IMG/VR virus record: IMGVR_UViG_3300049215_000771
Span: 186,001 to 250,000 of that record
Source of the DNA: a virus
Length of the DNA stretch: 64,000 nt
Direction: 5' to 3' (one strand)
Shown: one piece after another, positions 55,229-62,123 of the stretch
Numbering within the stretch: position 1 is the stretch's first letter
Layout: each line of letters starts with the position of its first letter
Made by a program: the position numbers and the translations under genes
Notes under the pieces: model-generated
The model's input: only the letters and a program-made list of their open reading frames with translations
Databases searched by the model: none
Told to the model about the DNA's origin: nothing

Positions 55229-55938
55229 GCAGTACGGCGTAGAAGTCGATTGGCGTAACTGTCCATATCTTCCGAGCTACGCTGGCGTGGTGTGGAAGCG
55301 TAGTTGAACACATCATCAGCGTCGTTCCAGCGGCTTAACTGATCTTGCCGGTCCTTGGTGACGCTGGCCCGCTTGTTGTTCATAGCTCGTTGATGATCGT
55401 CTACTTGTCCCCGCATCATATTGGCGTGGCTTTGTCCGAAGCGTTGAACGTCTTTACGGAACGAATCTTTACGGACCAGCTTGCTACCCATTTGGGCGTA
55501 GGGTTGTTTCGATTGGCGGTTGACTACGGATACGACAAGTCGCATTAGCGAGTCTGAGGTAAGCTGACCCCTGCTGGCGGTATTGCCTTGCATAATCACT
55601 GCGAATTCATCCCAAACCTGAAAGAGTCTTTGGCAATCCAGGTGTCCGGGGTTGCGTTCGAGGATGAATTTACCGATGGCCCCGGCAACCAGTTTCATAA
55701 GTTGGGGGATGTTGTCCTTGATTTGGCTCCAGAACTCGTTGTCTCCACGGTTGCTGATGAAGGATCGGTCGCCGGGGAGGGATACGGATGCGCCGTCGCC
55801 TTCAGGATGGAAGACGAGGAAGTAGCCGAATTTGGTTTTGAATTGGGGGCTGTGGGCTGTGATAGCTCCACCCTGATCTTGGAGGGTGATGGAGTTGTCA
55901 GTCATTCTCTCAGCGATTTCGAGCCATAAACTAAACAT
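55225..55938 (-). CDS. Hypothetical protein with F..WLEIAE N-terminus, 237 aa
   Basis: MFSLWLEIAERMTDN fits the capsid-targeting-like pattern with L-x-E (IAE) cleavage. HSPQFKTKFGYFLVFHPEGD, then helical IPQLMKLVAGAIGKFILERN and a basic, Arg/Gln-rich tail. Possibly an internal virion protein (inference). AGGGAGGG and TAAATAT both precede ATG. Confidence 0.55.
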   Translation of the reverse strand: MFSLWLEIAERMTDNSITLQDQGGAITAHSPQFKTKFGYFLVFHPEGDGASVSLPGDRSFISNRGDNEFWSQIKDNIPQLMKLVAGAIGKFILERNPGHLDCQRLFQVWDEFAVIMQGNTASRGQLTSDSLMRLVVSVVNRQSKQPYAQMGSKLVRKDSFRKDVQRFGQSHANMMRGQVDDHQRAMNNKRASVTKDRQDQLSRWNDADDVFNYASTPRQRSSEDMDSYANRLLRRTA

Positions 55939-55941
55939 GCC

Positions 55942-55948
55942 ATATTTA
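55942..55948 (-). promoter_or_regulatory. TAAATAT late-promoter-like box
   Basis: Minus-strand GCTAAATATGGCATG just before the start at 55938. Confidence 0.4.
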
Positions 55949-56009
55949 GCCCTCCCTGGAAGATTTTCTGACCAGGGTGAATTTAATACCGTGGGGCATG
56001 TAGGAACAA

Positions 56010-56270
56010 CTAAGACAATGGCTCGAACTCGACTGCCACAACCTTTCCCTTGTTATGGGAGATGTTGAAGCGGTAGTCGAGCGAGCCATGTTCTACAAAC
56101 AGCTTCAGATCGTCTGAATGCGCTTTGAAGTAGCGTAAAACTTCCTTTCTCATTTCCGCTACAAGTTGTTCCATCGGGTCGATAGAATAACCAACAAATC
56201 GTTTCAGACAACGATTGAGTTCATCAACAACCCGTCTGCGTCCACGTCGTTTGAGCCATACGTTCTTCAT
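56010..56270 (-). CDS. Hypothetical protein, 86 aa
   Basis: Basic start (NVWLKRRGRRRVVDELNRCL), helix MEQLVAEMRKEVLRYFKAHS, then LFVEHGSLDYRFNISHNKGK. Weak ribosome binding site. Unknown. Confidence 0.55.
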   Translation of the reverse strand: MKNVWLKRRGRRRVVDELNRCLKRFVGYSIDPMEQLVAEMRKEVLRYFKAHSDDLKLFVEHGSLDYRFNISHNKGKVVAVEFEPLS

Positions 56271-56278
56271 GAACGTAT

Positions 56279-56704
56279 CTAGTCATCTTCTTCTGCGCTT
56301 TTTCCAGGCATGGTTTTGCGCTGTTGGGCAATCAATTCGTCAAGCCGCCGTTCTTCTTCCTCGTCGGCGGACTTGTCACGCTTGGGAAGTTTCGGGGGCG
56401 GGGGTTCGACGACTTTGACGGCAGGTGGAGGCGGCGGGGCGGGAGGGTCGAACTTGCGGTCTGCGTAGTGTTGGGCCTTCTCGAAGTTGTGATGGTCCAG
56501 GGCTTTCCGCATCTTCTTCTTGTCGAGAATATGGGCGACGGCTTGTAGCTCGTCAAAGGTGATGGCTCGTGGGAACCACACCTGATCGTGTTCTCCGATG
56601 ATGCAAACTGTTGAGCCATAGGCATTGGAAAGTCTCACCACGTTCTTTCCGAAGCCAGCGTAAGTGTTGTCATGCGACTCCGTTAGATGGGCCAGTTCCC
56701 CCAT
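56279..56704 (-). CDS. Hypothetical protein with Pro-rich linker, 141 aa
   Basis: GAAAGGAAACGACC before ATG. A short fold (VVRLSNAYGSTVCIIGEHDQ, VWFPRAITFDELQAVAHILD), then a Pro-rich linker (PPAPPPPPAV) and a charged acidic C-terminus. Unknown. Confidence 0.6.
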   Translation of the reverse strand: MGELAHLTESHDNTYAGFGKNVVRLSNAYGSTVCIIGEHDQVWFPRAITFDELQAVAHILDKKKMRKALDHHNFEKAQHYADRKFDPPAPPPPPAVKVVEPPPPKLPKRDKSADEEEERRLDELIAQQRKTMPGKSAEEDD

Positions 56705-56882
56705 TGTGGTCGTTTCCTTTCAGGATGATGAATGCACGAATATCCTTCTTCATGACCCGGCCTGTGTCGAGTTCAACCCAGCGACTCGTCCGGTCCATGA
56801 ACTTCCCCTCCAGCTTCGTCCCGTTCCGAAGGATGATACGGACCTTCTTCCCCCGGTTCGTCCCCGTGTGCGGCACCCTCAT
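56670..56882 (-). CDS. Small Sm-like beta-barrel protein, 70 aa
   Basis: RGKKVRIILRNGTKLEGKFM then RWVELDTGRVMKKDIRAFII reads as an LSm-like or small OB barrel. Overlaps genes on both sides; start uncertain. Confidence 0.4.
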   Translation of the reverse strand: MRVPHTGTNRGKKVRIILRNGTKLEGKFMDRTSRWVELDTGRVMKKDIRAFIILKGNDHNGGTGPSNGVA

Positions 56883-57090
56883 TGTGGCCCCGCTTCCGGC
56901 GCTTCCGGTTCTTGCCATCCCGCCCATTGAGGGCAGATGACTGATCGTGTCCGTAGTCGTACTCGTCCCATTGTGCTTCTTCCGGGTGGTCGTCAAGTGC
57001 TTTTTTGAAGAACAGGCGGGCTTTCTTGTTACCCGTCTTCTTGACGTGACGCTTCAACTCCCTGTAAAATCGTTTGTCGTCGTTACTCAT
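56773..57090 (-). CDS. Basic/acidic hypothetical protein, 105 aa
   Basis: ACAGGAACATTACC before ATG. DKRFYRELKRHVKKTGNKKA, then QWDEYDYGHDQSS and a basic run (RDGKNRKRRKRGHNE). C-terminal 35 residues overlap the Sm-like frame and may not be the true end. Confidence 0.5.
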   Translation of the reverse strand: MSNDDKRFYRELKRHVKKTGNKKARLFFKKALDDHPEEAQWDEYDYGHDQSSALNGRDGKNRKRRKRGHNEGAAHGDEPGEEGPYHPSERDEAGGEVHGPDESLG

Positions 57091-57122
57091 GGTAATGTTC
57101 CTGTCGGTATGTACCCTCCTGA

Positions 57123-57488
57123 CTAAGAAACCTCCATCACTTCGCCCTGGAGAACCAGTTCCTCCACCGGAACCCATTCCTCCAAGTTGTTACTCATGAC
57201 CGGCTTGCCACCCTTCATCCGATTCACGGCCAGCGTGACATGCTTGCGAGCGTTGGTTGAAGGAACTACACATTCGACTCCCGCCGCCAGCACTAAAGGA
57301 TTGATGGCCAAGGACTTAACGATCACGTCCACGGTCTGGCCGAGGAACGGCTGAACAGTTTCGGGGGCCGAACCCATGTTGCAAGTCATGTGGTGGGCGA
57401 TAACTTCCCAGCCTTCCGGCAAGTCCTTCTTGAAGGCGACGAGCAGTTTGGCCTGGGATTCCAGCGTCAAAACAACAGCGGTGTACAT
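57123..57488 (-). CDS. 2H phosphoesterase-like RNA-repair-type protein, 121 aa
   Basis: AAGGAGGATCGTAGAA before ATG. YTAVVLTLESQAKLL, WEVIAHHMTCNMG at about 28-40 (H-x-T), then KHVTLAVNRMKGGKP at about 82 (H-x-T) and SNNLEEWVPVEELVLQG. This resembles the 2H fold seen in tRNA-ligase and 'Swiss Army Knife' RNA-repair proteins. A second RNA-end enzyme next to the one at 8465. Confidence 0.6.
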   Translation of the reverse strand: MYTAVVLTLESQAKLLVAFKKDLPEGWEVIAHHMTCNMGSAPETVQPFLGQTVDVIVKSLAINPLVLAAGVECVVPSTNARKHVTLAVNRMKGGKPVMSNNLEEWVPVEELVLQGEVMEVS

Positions 57489-57490
57489 TT

Positions 57491-57715
57491 CTACGATCCT
57501 CCTTGGTAGTATAGACCGCAGATGTCCATCTTAGGTTCGGAAAGTTCTTCTCGAACGCTTTCTTCAGCTTCCAGGGCGTTGAACAAGGCATCGAGTTGGG
57601 AAGCCTCACGAGCAAACTTGGGTTGATTGCTCAACGCTTCAATCGCCAGCTTCCAGACACGAAGGGTTTCCAGCCCTTTGGGTTCGGCGTCAGCGAGTTC
57701 CATCAGGTCGAACAT
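57491..57715 (-). CDS. Hypothetical protein, 74 aa
   Basis: ATG 57715 after GGATCGAAAAG. Helical, acidic: FDLMELADAEPKGLETLRVW, LDALFNALEAEESVREELSE. Unknown. Confidence 0.55.
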   Translation of the reverse strand: MFDLMELADAEPKGLETLRVWKLAIEALSNQPKFAREASQLDALFNALEAEESVREELSEPKMDICGLYYQGGS

Positions 57716-58094
57716 CTTTTCGATCCTTGACGGTTTGCGGCCTTGAGTCGAACGGGCTGCCGGCGAACTTCTTGATGTCGCCGCTTTCGTAGCCCGGCCT
57801 GAGAATGCCTTCGATTTCATCGAAGTAGGCGATGAAGTTTCGCCTGATCCCTTCCATGTCCTCGATGAAAACAACAGAAATCTTGCGGTCGGAGGGCGGA
57901 TACATCAACCGGATCATGTACATTTTTTCAACAGAAATGTCCACGCCCCGGTTGATGCGGGCTTGCTCCGCTGTCGCAACCATGCCGTCAAGAACGTCTC
58001 GTGGGATGGCATCCATGATGGAACCAGTCACCCTGTACTCCAGGATACCAATTACCAGTGTCGGACCCATGCTGTCCCAATTGAACCCGTTCAT
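57690..58094 (-). CDS. Hypothetical protein, 134 aa
   Basis: Alpha/beta: PTLVIGILEYRVTGSIMDAI, VEKMYMIRLMYPPSDRKISV, VFIEDMEGIRRNFIAYFDEI. Overlaps both neighbours. Unknown. Confidence 0.6.
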   Translation of the reverse strand: MNGFNWDSMGPTLVIGILEYRVTGSIMDAIPRDVLDGMVATAEQARINRGVDISVEKMYMIRLMYPPSDRKISVVFIEDMEGIRRNFIAYFDEIEGILRPGYESGDIKKFAGSPFDSRPQTVKDRKDVRPDGTR

Positions 58095-58852
58095 TGCTCG
58101 TCATCCCCCACTTCCTCATTTTCCCATTTCTCGATTTCTTCCTCCTCCTTGGGACGAGCCGCCGCCATTTCTTCCTTCGTGGACAGGTGATAGATGCGCC
58201 GGTAGAGTTCGGACTGGACGAAATCGAGGGCGTTCAACTCCTGAAGGTCCAGCTTCCTCTCCCGACTGAGTTTGCAGAACTGTGCCTGGGCAGCTTGCAA
58301 ATCTTCATCCGTGAGTTCGGGCTGGCGTTTGTCCATCGCCGGGCTGCGGCTTTCCAGGGTGGTCGGTTCACAGCGGCCTCGCTTGATGATCGGTTTCGCC
58401 TTGCCCGACTTGTTACCGATCATGACGGTTTCGCCGTTCTCGTCCTCATCCATCGTGTAGTAGGAATCACCATCTTCCCCGAACGGGCAGTAGTCGGAAA
58501 GCAAGATGATTTGTTCCGGGTGGTGTTGGAAATCGAGCGCCGAGTGAGTGGACTGGACATTCTCGCCCTTGTCGTCGCTACACATCTCCTGCACGGAGCC
58601 AATGGCGAAGGCAGGTTCCAGCATGATAGAATCGCTGATGCTGCCGCCTGGACTCAGGATTTGAACCTGTTGGGCCAGTTGTTCGGGCGTCATTTTGTCC
58701 AGGTATGCCTTCAGATCGGCGTAGGTGAAGTCAGGCTTGCGCTCGTATTTCAGGTTGTCCTTATTGCACCGTTTTTGCAGCATCAGGCGTTCCTTCTTCT
58801 GCTTGTGGTGCCGGTCGAACGCTTTGTTGGTTTGTTCCTTGCGTGTTGCCAT
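58091..58852 (-). CDS. Hypothetical protein, 253 aa
   Basis: GAAAGGGATCGACAT before ATG. Very basic N-terminus (AFDRHHKQKKERLMLQKRCN), KAYLDKMTPEQLAQQVQILS, an acidic middle (YYTMDEDENGETVMIGNKSG) and a Glu-rich end. LSPGGSISDSIML recalls a phage family. Unknown. Confidence 0.6.
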   Translation of the reverse strand: MATRKEQTNKAFDRHHKQKKERLMLQKRCNKDNLKYERKPDFTYADLKAYLDKMTPEQLAQQVQILSPGGSISDSIMLEPAFAIGSVQEMCSDDKGENVQSTHSALDFQHHPEQIILLSDYCPFGEDGDSYYTMDEDENGETVMIGNKSGKAKPIIKRGRCEPTTLESRSPAMDKRQPELTDEDLQAAQAQFCKLSRERKLDLQELNALDFVQSELYRRIYHLSTKEEMAAARPKEEEEIEKWENEEVGDDEQ

Positions 58853-58911
58853 ATGTCGATCCCTTTCTCGAACGGGTCCGGGGGCGATTCTTACGCCTAC
58901 GATGGCCTCGT

Positions 58912-59268
58912 TTACCCCTGCTCACCGTAGTCTCCTTCATCGTCAATGGATCGGTATTGGGTTTTGTTTTTTCCTTTCTTCTTGGCGGCTTCAGCCTTCT
59001 TCTTGCGGATTGTCTCCCAGGCTTTCTTGGCAGCAGCAGATCGCTTGGCGTGCAAAGCAGCTTTTTTGGCCTGTTCCTCCAGGGCTTTCTTATCCTGGGC
59101 AGTACCGTTGACCACGGTGGTCGGGATGTAGACAGGCTGTGCGGCCTGGTGCCCTCCGCTGCGTGGCTTGCGAAAGTGCCCTGCCCTAACGTGTTTCGTC
59201 TTCGTGTTGAACAGTTTGTTGTTCATTGCCGCCAATCGCTCAATAAAAAAATCTGCTACCGTAGGCAT
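58912..59268 (-). CDS. Basic Lys/Ala-rich protein with RSIDD tag, 118 aa, leaderless
   Basis: Driven by the promoter at 59275-59303; ATG is 6 bases after the -10. KKAALHAKRSAAAKKAWETI and further Lys/Ala repeats look histone-H1-like, possibly DNA binding. Ends TQYRSIDDEGDYGEQG, sharing the tag. Confidence 0.6.
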   Translation of the reverse strand: MPTVADFFIERLAAMNNKLFNTKTKHVRAGHFRKPRSGGHQAAQPVYIPTTVVNGTAQDKKALEEQAKKAALHAKRSAAAKKAWETIRKKKAEAAKKKGKNKTQYRSIDDEGDYGEQG

Positions 59269-59274
59269 TCAGGG

Positions 59275-59303
59275 ATGATACCACGAAAAAAGCCGAGTGT
59301 AAA
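59275..59303 (-). promoter_or_regulatory. Promoter TTTACA-17-TATCAT inside a terminator
   Basis: On the minus strand TTTACA (59303-59298) and TATCAT (59280-59275), spacer 17, GTGG before the -10. The -35 lies in the loop and arm of the upstream gene's terminator. Confidence 0.8.
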
Positions 59304-59314
59304 CCACTCGGCTT
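59285..59314 (-). terminator. Terminator of the TyrRS unit
   Basis: AAGCCGAGTG/CACTCGGCTT with loop GTTTA, then TTTTTTCG on the minus strand. Confidence 0.8.
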
Positions 59315-59363
59315 CTTCCGGCCCAAGGCCAGCCCCCTTATGGCCCTGGGACTTCTCTCTGGA

Positions 59364-60536
59364 TCAAAGTATATCGGACACTGGCGGGGTCCGCAAGATC
59401 ACCCTGCCAAAATTCCGGGGACCAACTTTGACCACTTGGCCCGGACATACAGAACCATCTTGGTCTACTTTCTGTCCATCAACACTCACGCCGCCCTGCG
59501 CCAGCAAACGCTTGGCTTCTGTTTTACTGCATTTGCGAATGGCGATAATCGCCTGCATAAGTGTATCCACTTGCACAAAGGGAATATCTTTCGGGACTTC
59601 CTTCTGCACAATGGTCTTGGTGAAATGCTCCCAGGCGGCATTGGCTTCTGCTTGGCCGTATAGCTGCTTTGTAATATCCCAGGCCAGTTGCATTTTTTCT
59701 TCCATCGGACCAAGCACAGCGGCCTCGTTCGGCTCCGAGGACAACAAGGGAATCCACTCCCTCATTACGTCGTCGGAAATACTCATCACCTTGCCGAAAA
59801 CATCCACCGGATCGTCGTCCAGCCAGATGCAGTTGTTGTAAGATTTACTCATCTTCCTGCCATCCGTGCCGTTGATGATCGGCGTCAGCACGGACAACTG
59901 CGGCTTCTGGCCCCATTGTTCCTGAAGGAACCGGGCGATCTGGAAGTTGAAGAGTTGATCTTGACCGCCGATCTCAATTTCTGTTTTCAGGGCGACTGAA
60001 TCCCAGCCCTGGAGAATGGGCACCAGAAGTTCGTGGAGGCCGAGCGGGTTGTTGTTTTGCATCCTGGTCTGGAAAGAAGCACGAGCCAGCATTTGCTGGA
60101 CGGTGAACTTGCTCGCCAGAAGCATCATATCCGGCACTTTCATTTGATTGAAAGATGCCTCCCCGTTGTTGAAGATCGGGATGTCATGTCCCAAAATACG
60201 CCGGACCATGACCGTGATATGGCTGGCGTTATTCAGGACTTCTTCTTCGGTAAGAATAGGCCGTGTGGTATCCCGGCCAGAAGGGTCGCCCATTTGCGCC
60301 GTGAAGGTGCCGATGACAATGGTGACATCGTGGCCATTGTCCTGAAATTTCTTGACGACTCGGAGCGGTACAAGATGTCCCAGGTGCAAGCGGGGGAAGG
60401 TCGGATCAATACCGAACTTGACCCTGGCTTTTGTGGGAATGGTGTTGTGTGTTGGGCAGCCGTAGGGGGCAAACGAAGCATCAATGGGGAACTTCGTACA
60501 ATTGAGCGTCAGTCCGTGTTCTGTCCATTTCTTCAT
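59364..60536 (-). CDS. tyrS: Tyrosyl-tRNA synthetase, 390 aa
   Basis: Class I motif HIGH as FGIDPTFPRLHLGHLVPL at about 42-59, QGWDSVALKTEIEIGGQDQL, KMSKS as DGRKMSKSYNN at about 233, and a C-terminal S4 domain (GGVSVDGQKVDQDGSV, VCPGQVVKVGPRNFG). Length is near normal. Charges tRNA-Tyr; phage copies may keep translation running or resist host defence. Ends a four-gene overlap chain. Confidence 0.9.
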   Translation of the reverse strand: MKKWTEHGLTLNCTKFPIDASFAPYGCPTHNTIPTKARVKFGIDPTFPRLHLGHLVPLRVVKKFQDNGHDVTIVIGTFTAQMGDPSGRDTTRPILTEEEVLNNASHITVMVRRILGHDIPIFNNGEASFNQMKVPDMMLLASKFTVQQMLARASFQTRMQNNNPLGLHELLVPILQGWDSVALKTEIEIGGQDQLFNFQIARFLQEQWGQKPQLSVLTPIINGTDGRKMSKSYNNCIWLDDDPVDVFGKVMSISDDVMREWIPLLSSEPNEAAVLGPMEEKMQLAWDITKQLYGQAEANAAWEHFTKTIVQKEVPKDIPFVQVDTLMQAIIAIRKCSKTEAKRLLAQGGVSVDGQKVDQDGSVCPGQVVKVGPRNFGRVILRTPPVSDIL

Positions 60537-60694
60537 CAGTCACCGACCTTTGCGAGAAAATAGCCAATGGCGACCCCGATCAGCAGCACAACGACCGTGC
60601 GAGACAAATGAATGAGGCTCCAGTAGGTGTACGGGTTCAGGGTACTGACCAGAAAAAGCACCACCAGAATGATGAGTATCCATTTGCCTTTCAT
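60536..60694 (-). CDS. Small two-span membrane protein, 52 aa
   Basis: ATG overlaps the previous TGA (61074 gene end) and its TGA overlaps the TyrRS ATG. ILIILVVLFLVSTLNP and VVVLLIGVAIGYFLAKVGD are two hydrophobic segments. Confidence 0.65.
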   Translation of the reverse strand: MKGKWILIILVVLFLVSTLNPYTYWSLIHLSRTVVVLLIGVAIGYFLAKVGD

Positions 60695-61074
60695 TTTGGC
60701 TCCCAGGGATCGTCAATGGAACGATGATGCTTCAGGCCCATAGCAACCAGATAATCATCAAGGTTCATCTTCATGTGTTTCAAAATAGCGTCCCGTATTT
60801 GGGGGTGGCTATCCCAGCGGGCGGTCCCACGTCCGTACCCCACACCTGTTTGCCTTTCAACCTCGAAGTAGAACTCAGCAAGTTTCTTCCTGAAGTTGTC
60901 GATTTGGATAGGGTTAGCCCCTACCAGTTCATCAATCATACATTCCACCTGGAACATTATGATGGAGTCCCCGGTGGAATACTGTGTGCCCTGATGGTAG
61001 GCTAGGATGGCCTCCAGGAACAAGGCGAACACTTTGTTCGCTTCCTCATCCAGTTTCTTCTGCTTGCCAGTCAT
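60691..61074 (-). CDS. RSIDD-tagged protein, 127 aa
   Basis: Helical (LDEEANKVFALFLEAILAYH, QIDNFRKKLAEFYFEVERQT) then RWDSHPQIRDAILKHMKMNL and end KHHRSIDDPWEPK. Paralog of the 61046 protein by shared WD.(H/N)P...AI..K and the tag. Confidence 0.65.
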   Translation of the reverse strand: MTGKQKKLDEEANKVFALFLEAILAYHQGTQYSTGDSIIMFQVECMIDELVGANPIQIDNFRKKLAEFYFEVERQTGVGYGRGTARWDSHPQIRDAILKHMKMNLDDYLVAMGLKHHRSIDDPWEPK

Positions 61075-61429
61075 CGTCGATGCTTCTGTATTTGCCTGTG
61101 ATTCCCTCCCATTTCGGGATAGGCTGGCCCTGTTTCAAATATAACTGAATAGCATGAGCCAGCGTGGGATTGCAATCCCAGGTTATCTTCTTCCCATTGT
61201 AGTTGAGATGGCCGAAGAAAGCGAAAACCATCCGGCGAAAGTCATCAGCCCCTTGTTCCGGGATGTCGGCACACTCCTCAACGGCTCGCATGAATTGATG
61301 TTCTTCATCCGAGAGTCTGCGAGTTTTCTCGTACAACGGATAGCCTTGACGGTCGCTCATGCCAACAGTGAGGTAGTGATCTACACACGAGGCATAATAC
61401 CCGAATAGCCTCTCCCGGTCATCCATCAT
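61046..61429 (-). CDS. RSIDD-tagged protein, 127 aa
   Basis: EEHQFMRAVEECADIPEQGA, DDFRRMVFAFFGHLNYNGK, TWDCNPTLAHAIQLYLKQG and end GKYRSIDDDWQAEETG. Overlaps its paralog by 29 bases. Unknown function. Confidence 0.65.
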   Translation of the reverse strand: MMDDRERLFGYYASCVDHYLTVGMSDRQGYPLYEKTRRLSDEEHQFMRAVEECADIPEQGADDFRRMVFAFFGHLNYNGKKITWDCNPTLAHAIQLYLKQGQPIPKWEGITGKYRSIDDDWQAEETG

Positions 61430-61713
61430 TTACCCTCGAAAATTTCTCGAATGGATTTTGGCTCACTGACACCTTCATCGGTAAGGTGGTGCATCTTCAT
61501 GTTGTCGAGAGTTTCCTTGTCGGAAAGTATGATGATACACTTCATGCAAGCGACCCCAGCTTCTTGCAACTTGATTTTCTCAAGTTGTTTCGGGCCGAGC
61601 CACATGCTGTTTTTGCAGACTGGACAGTGGACGAGTTTGAACCCATCTTGGGTTGTCCAGTTGGGTGCCCCGAAAGGCATCCCGGCGATGATGGGAATGA
61701 TTTCGTCGCTCAT
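61426..61713 (-). CDS. Zinc-ribbon-like protein, 95 aa
   Basis: CPVC at about residue 30 and CMKC at about 56 suggest a zinc ribbon; GMPFGAPNWTTQDGFKLVHC precedes it. Coupled by overlap to both neighbours. Confidence 0.6.
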   Translation of the reverse strand: MSDEIIPIIAGMPFGAPNWTTQDGFKLVHCPVCKNSMWLGPKQLEKIKLQEAGVACMKCIIILSDKETLDNMKMHHLTDEGVSEPKSIREIFEGK

Positions 61714-62123
61714 TGTGGGTCCACCTTCTCCATCAGCGTTTCCTGCGATGAGTTGTTGCGATCAGCCCATAGCATCTGAACAGGATCGGCTGTAGTGACG
61801 GTAATGATAACCTCACCTGCCAATTTTTCATTAGCATCGGTTTTGGTGTACAGTTTGACTGCCGATTTGTCGGCATTGAACTCCAGGCGAAGCTGTTGTG
61901 TTTGGCCCTGCTGATCCTTGCCGGCCACGAACTGAGTGGCAACACCATCTTTGATGTCGATATAGACATCGTTGCACTCGTAACCCTTGCCATCAGGCCC
62001 GACGATCTGAAGGATATACCACCGACCCTCGATTTCCTTCAGGTCAGTGATACCCTTCGTCACGGGCTTGTTGCTGGAGCAGCCAACCAGGGCGAACAAG
62101 ATGATGGGAAGTAACTTTCTCAC
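61710..62123 (-). CDS. Lipoprotein, 137 aa
   Basis: GTG overlaps the LysRS stop. MRKLLPIILFALVGCSSN is a lipobox signal peptide (Cys 15). GRWYILQIVGPDGKGYECND, VATQFVAGKDQQGQTQQLRL and EVIITVTTADPVQ suggest a lipocalin-like beta barrel. Unknown. Confidence 0.65.
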   Translation of the reverse strand: MRKLLPIILFALVGCSSNKPVTKGITDLKEIEGRWYILQIVGPDGKGYECNDVYIDIKDGVATQFVAGKDQQGQTQQLRLEFNADKSAVKLYTKTDANEKLAGEVIITVTTADPVQMLWADRNNSSQETLMEKVDPQ

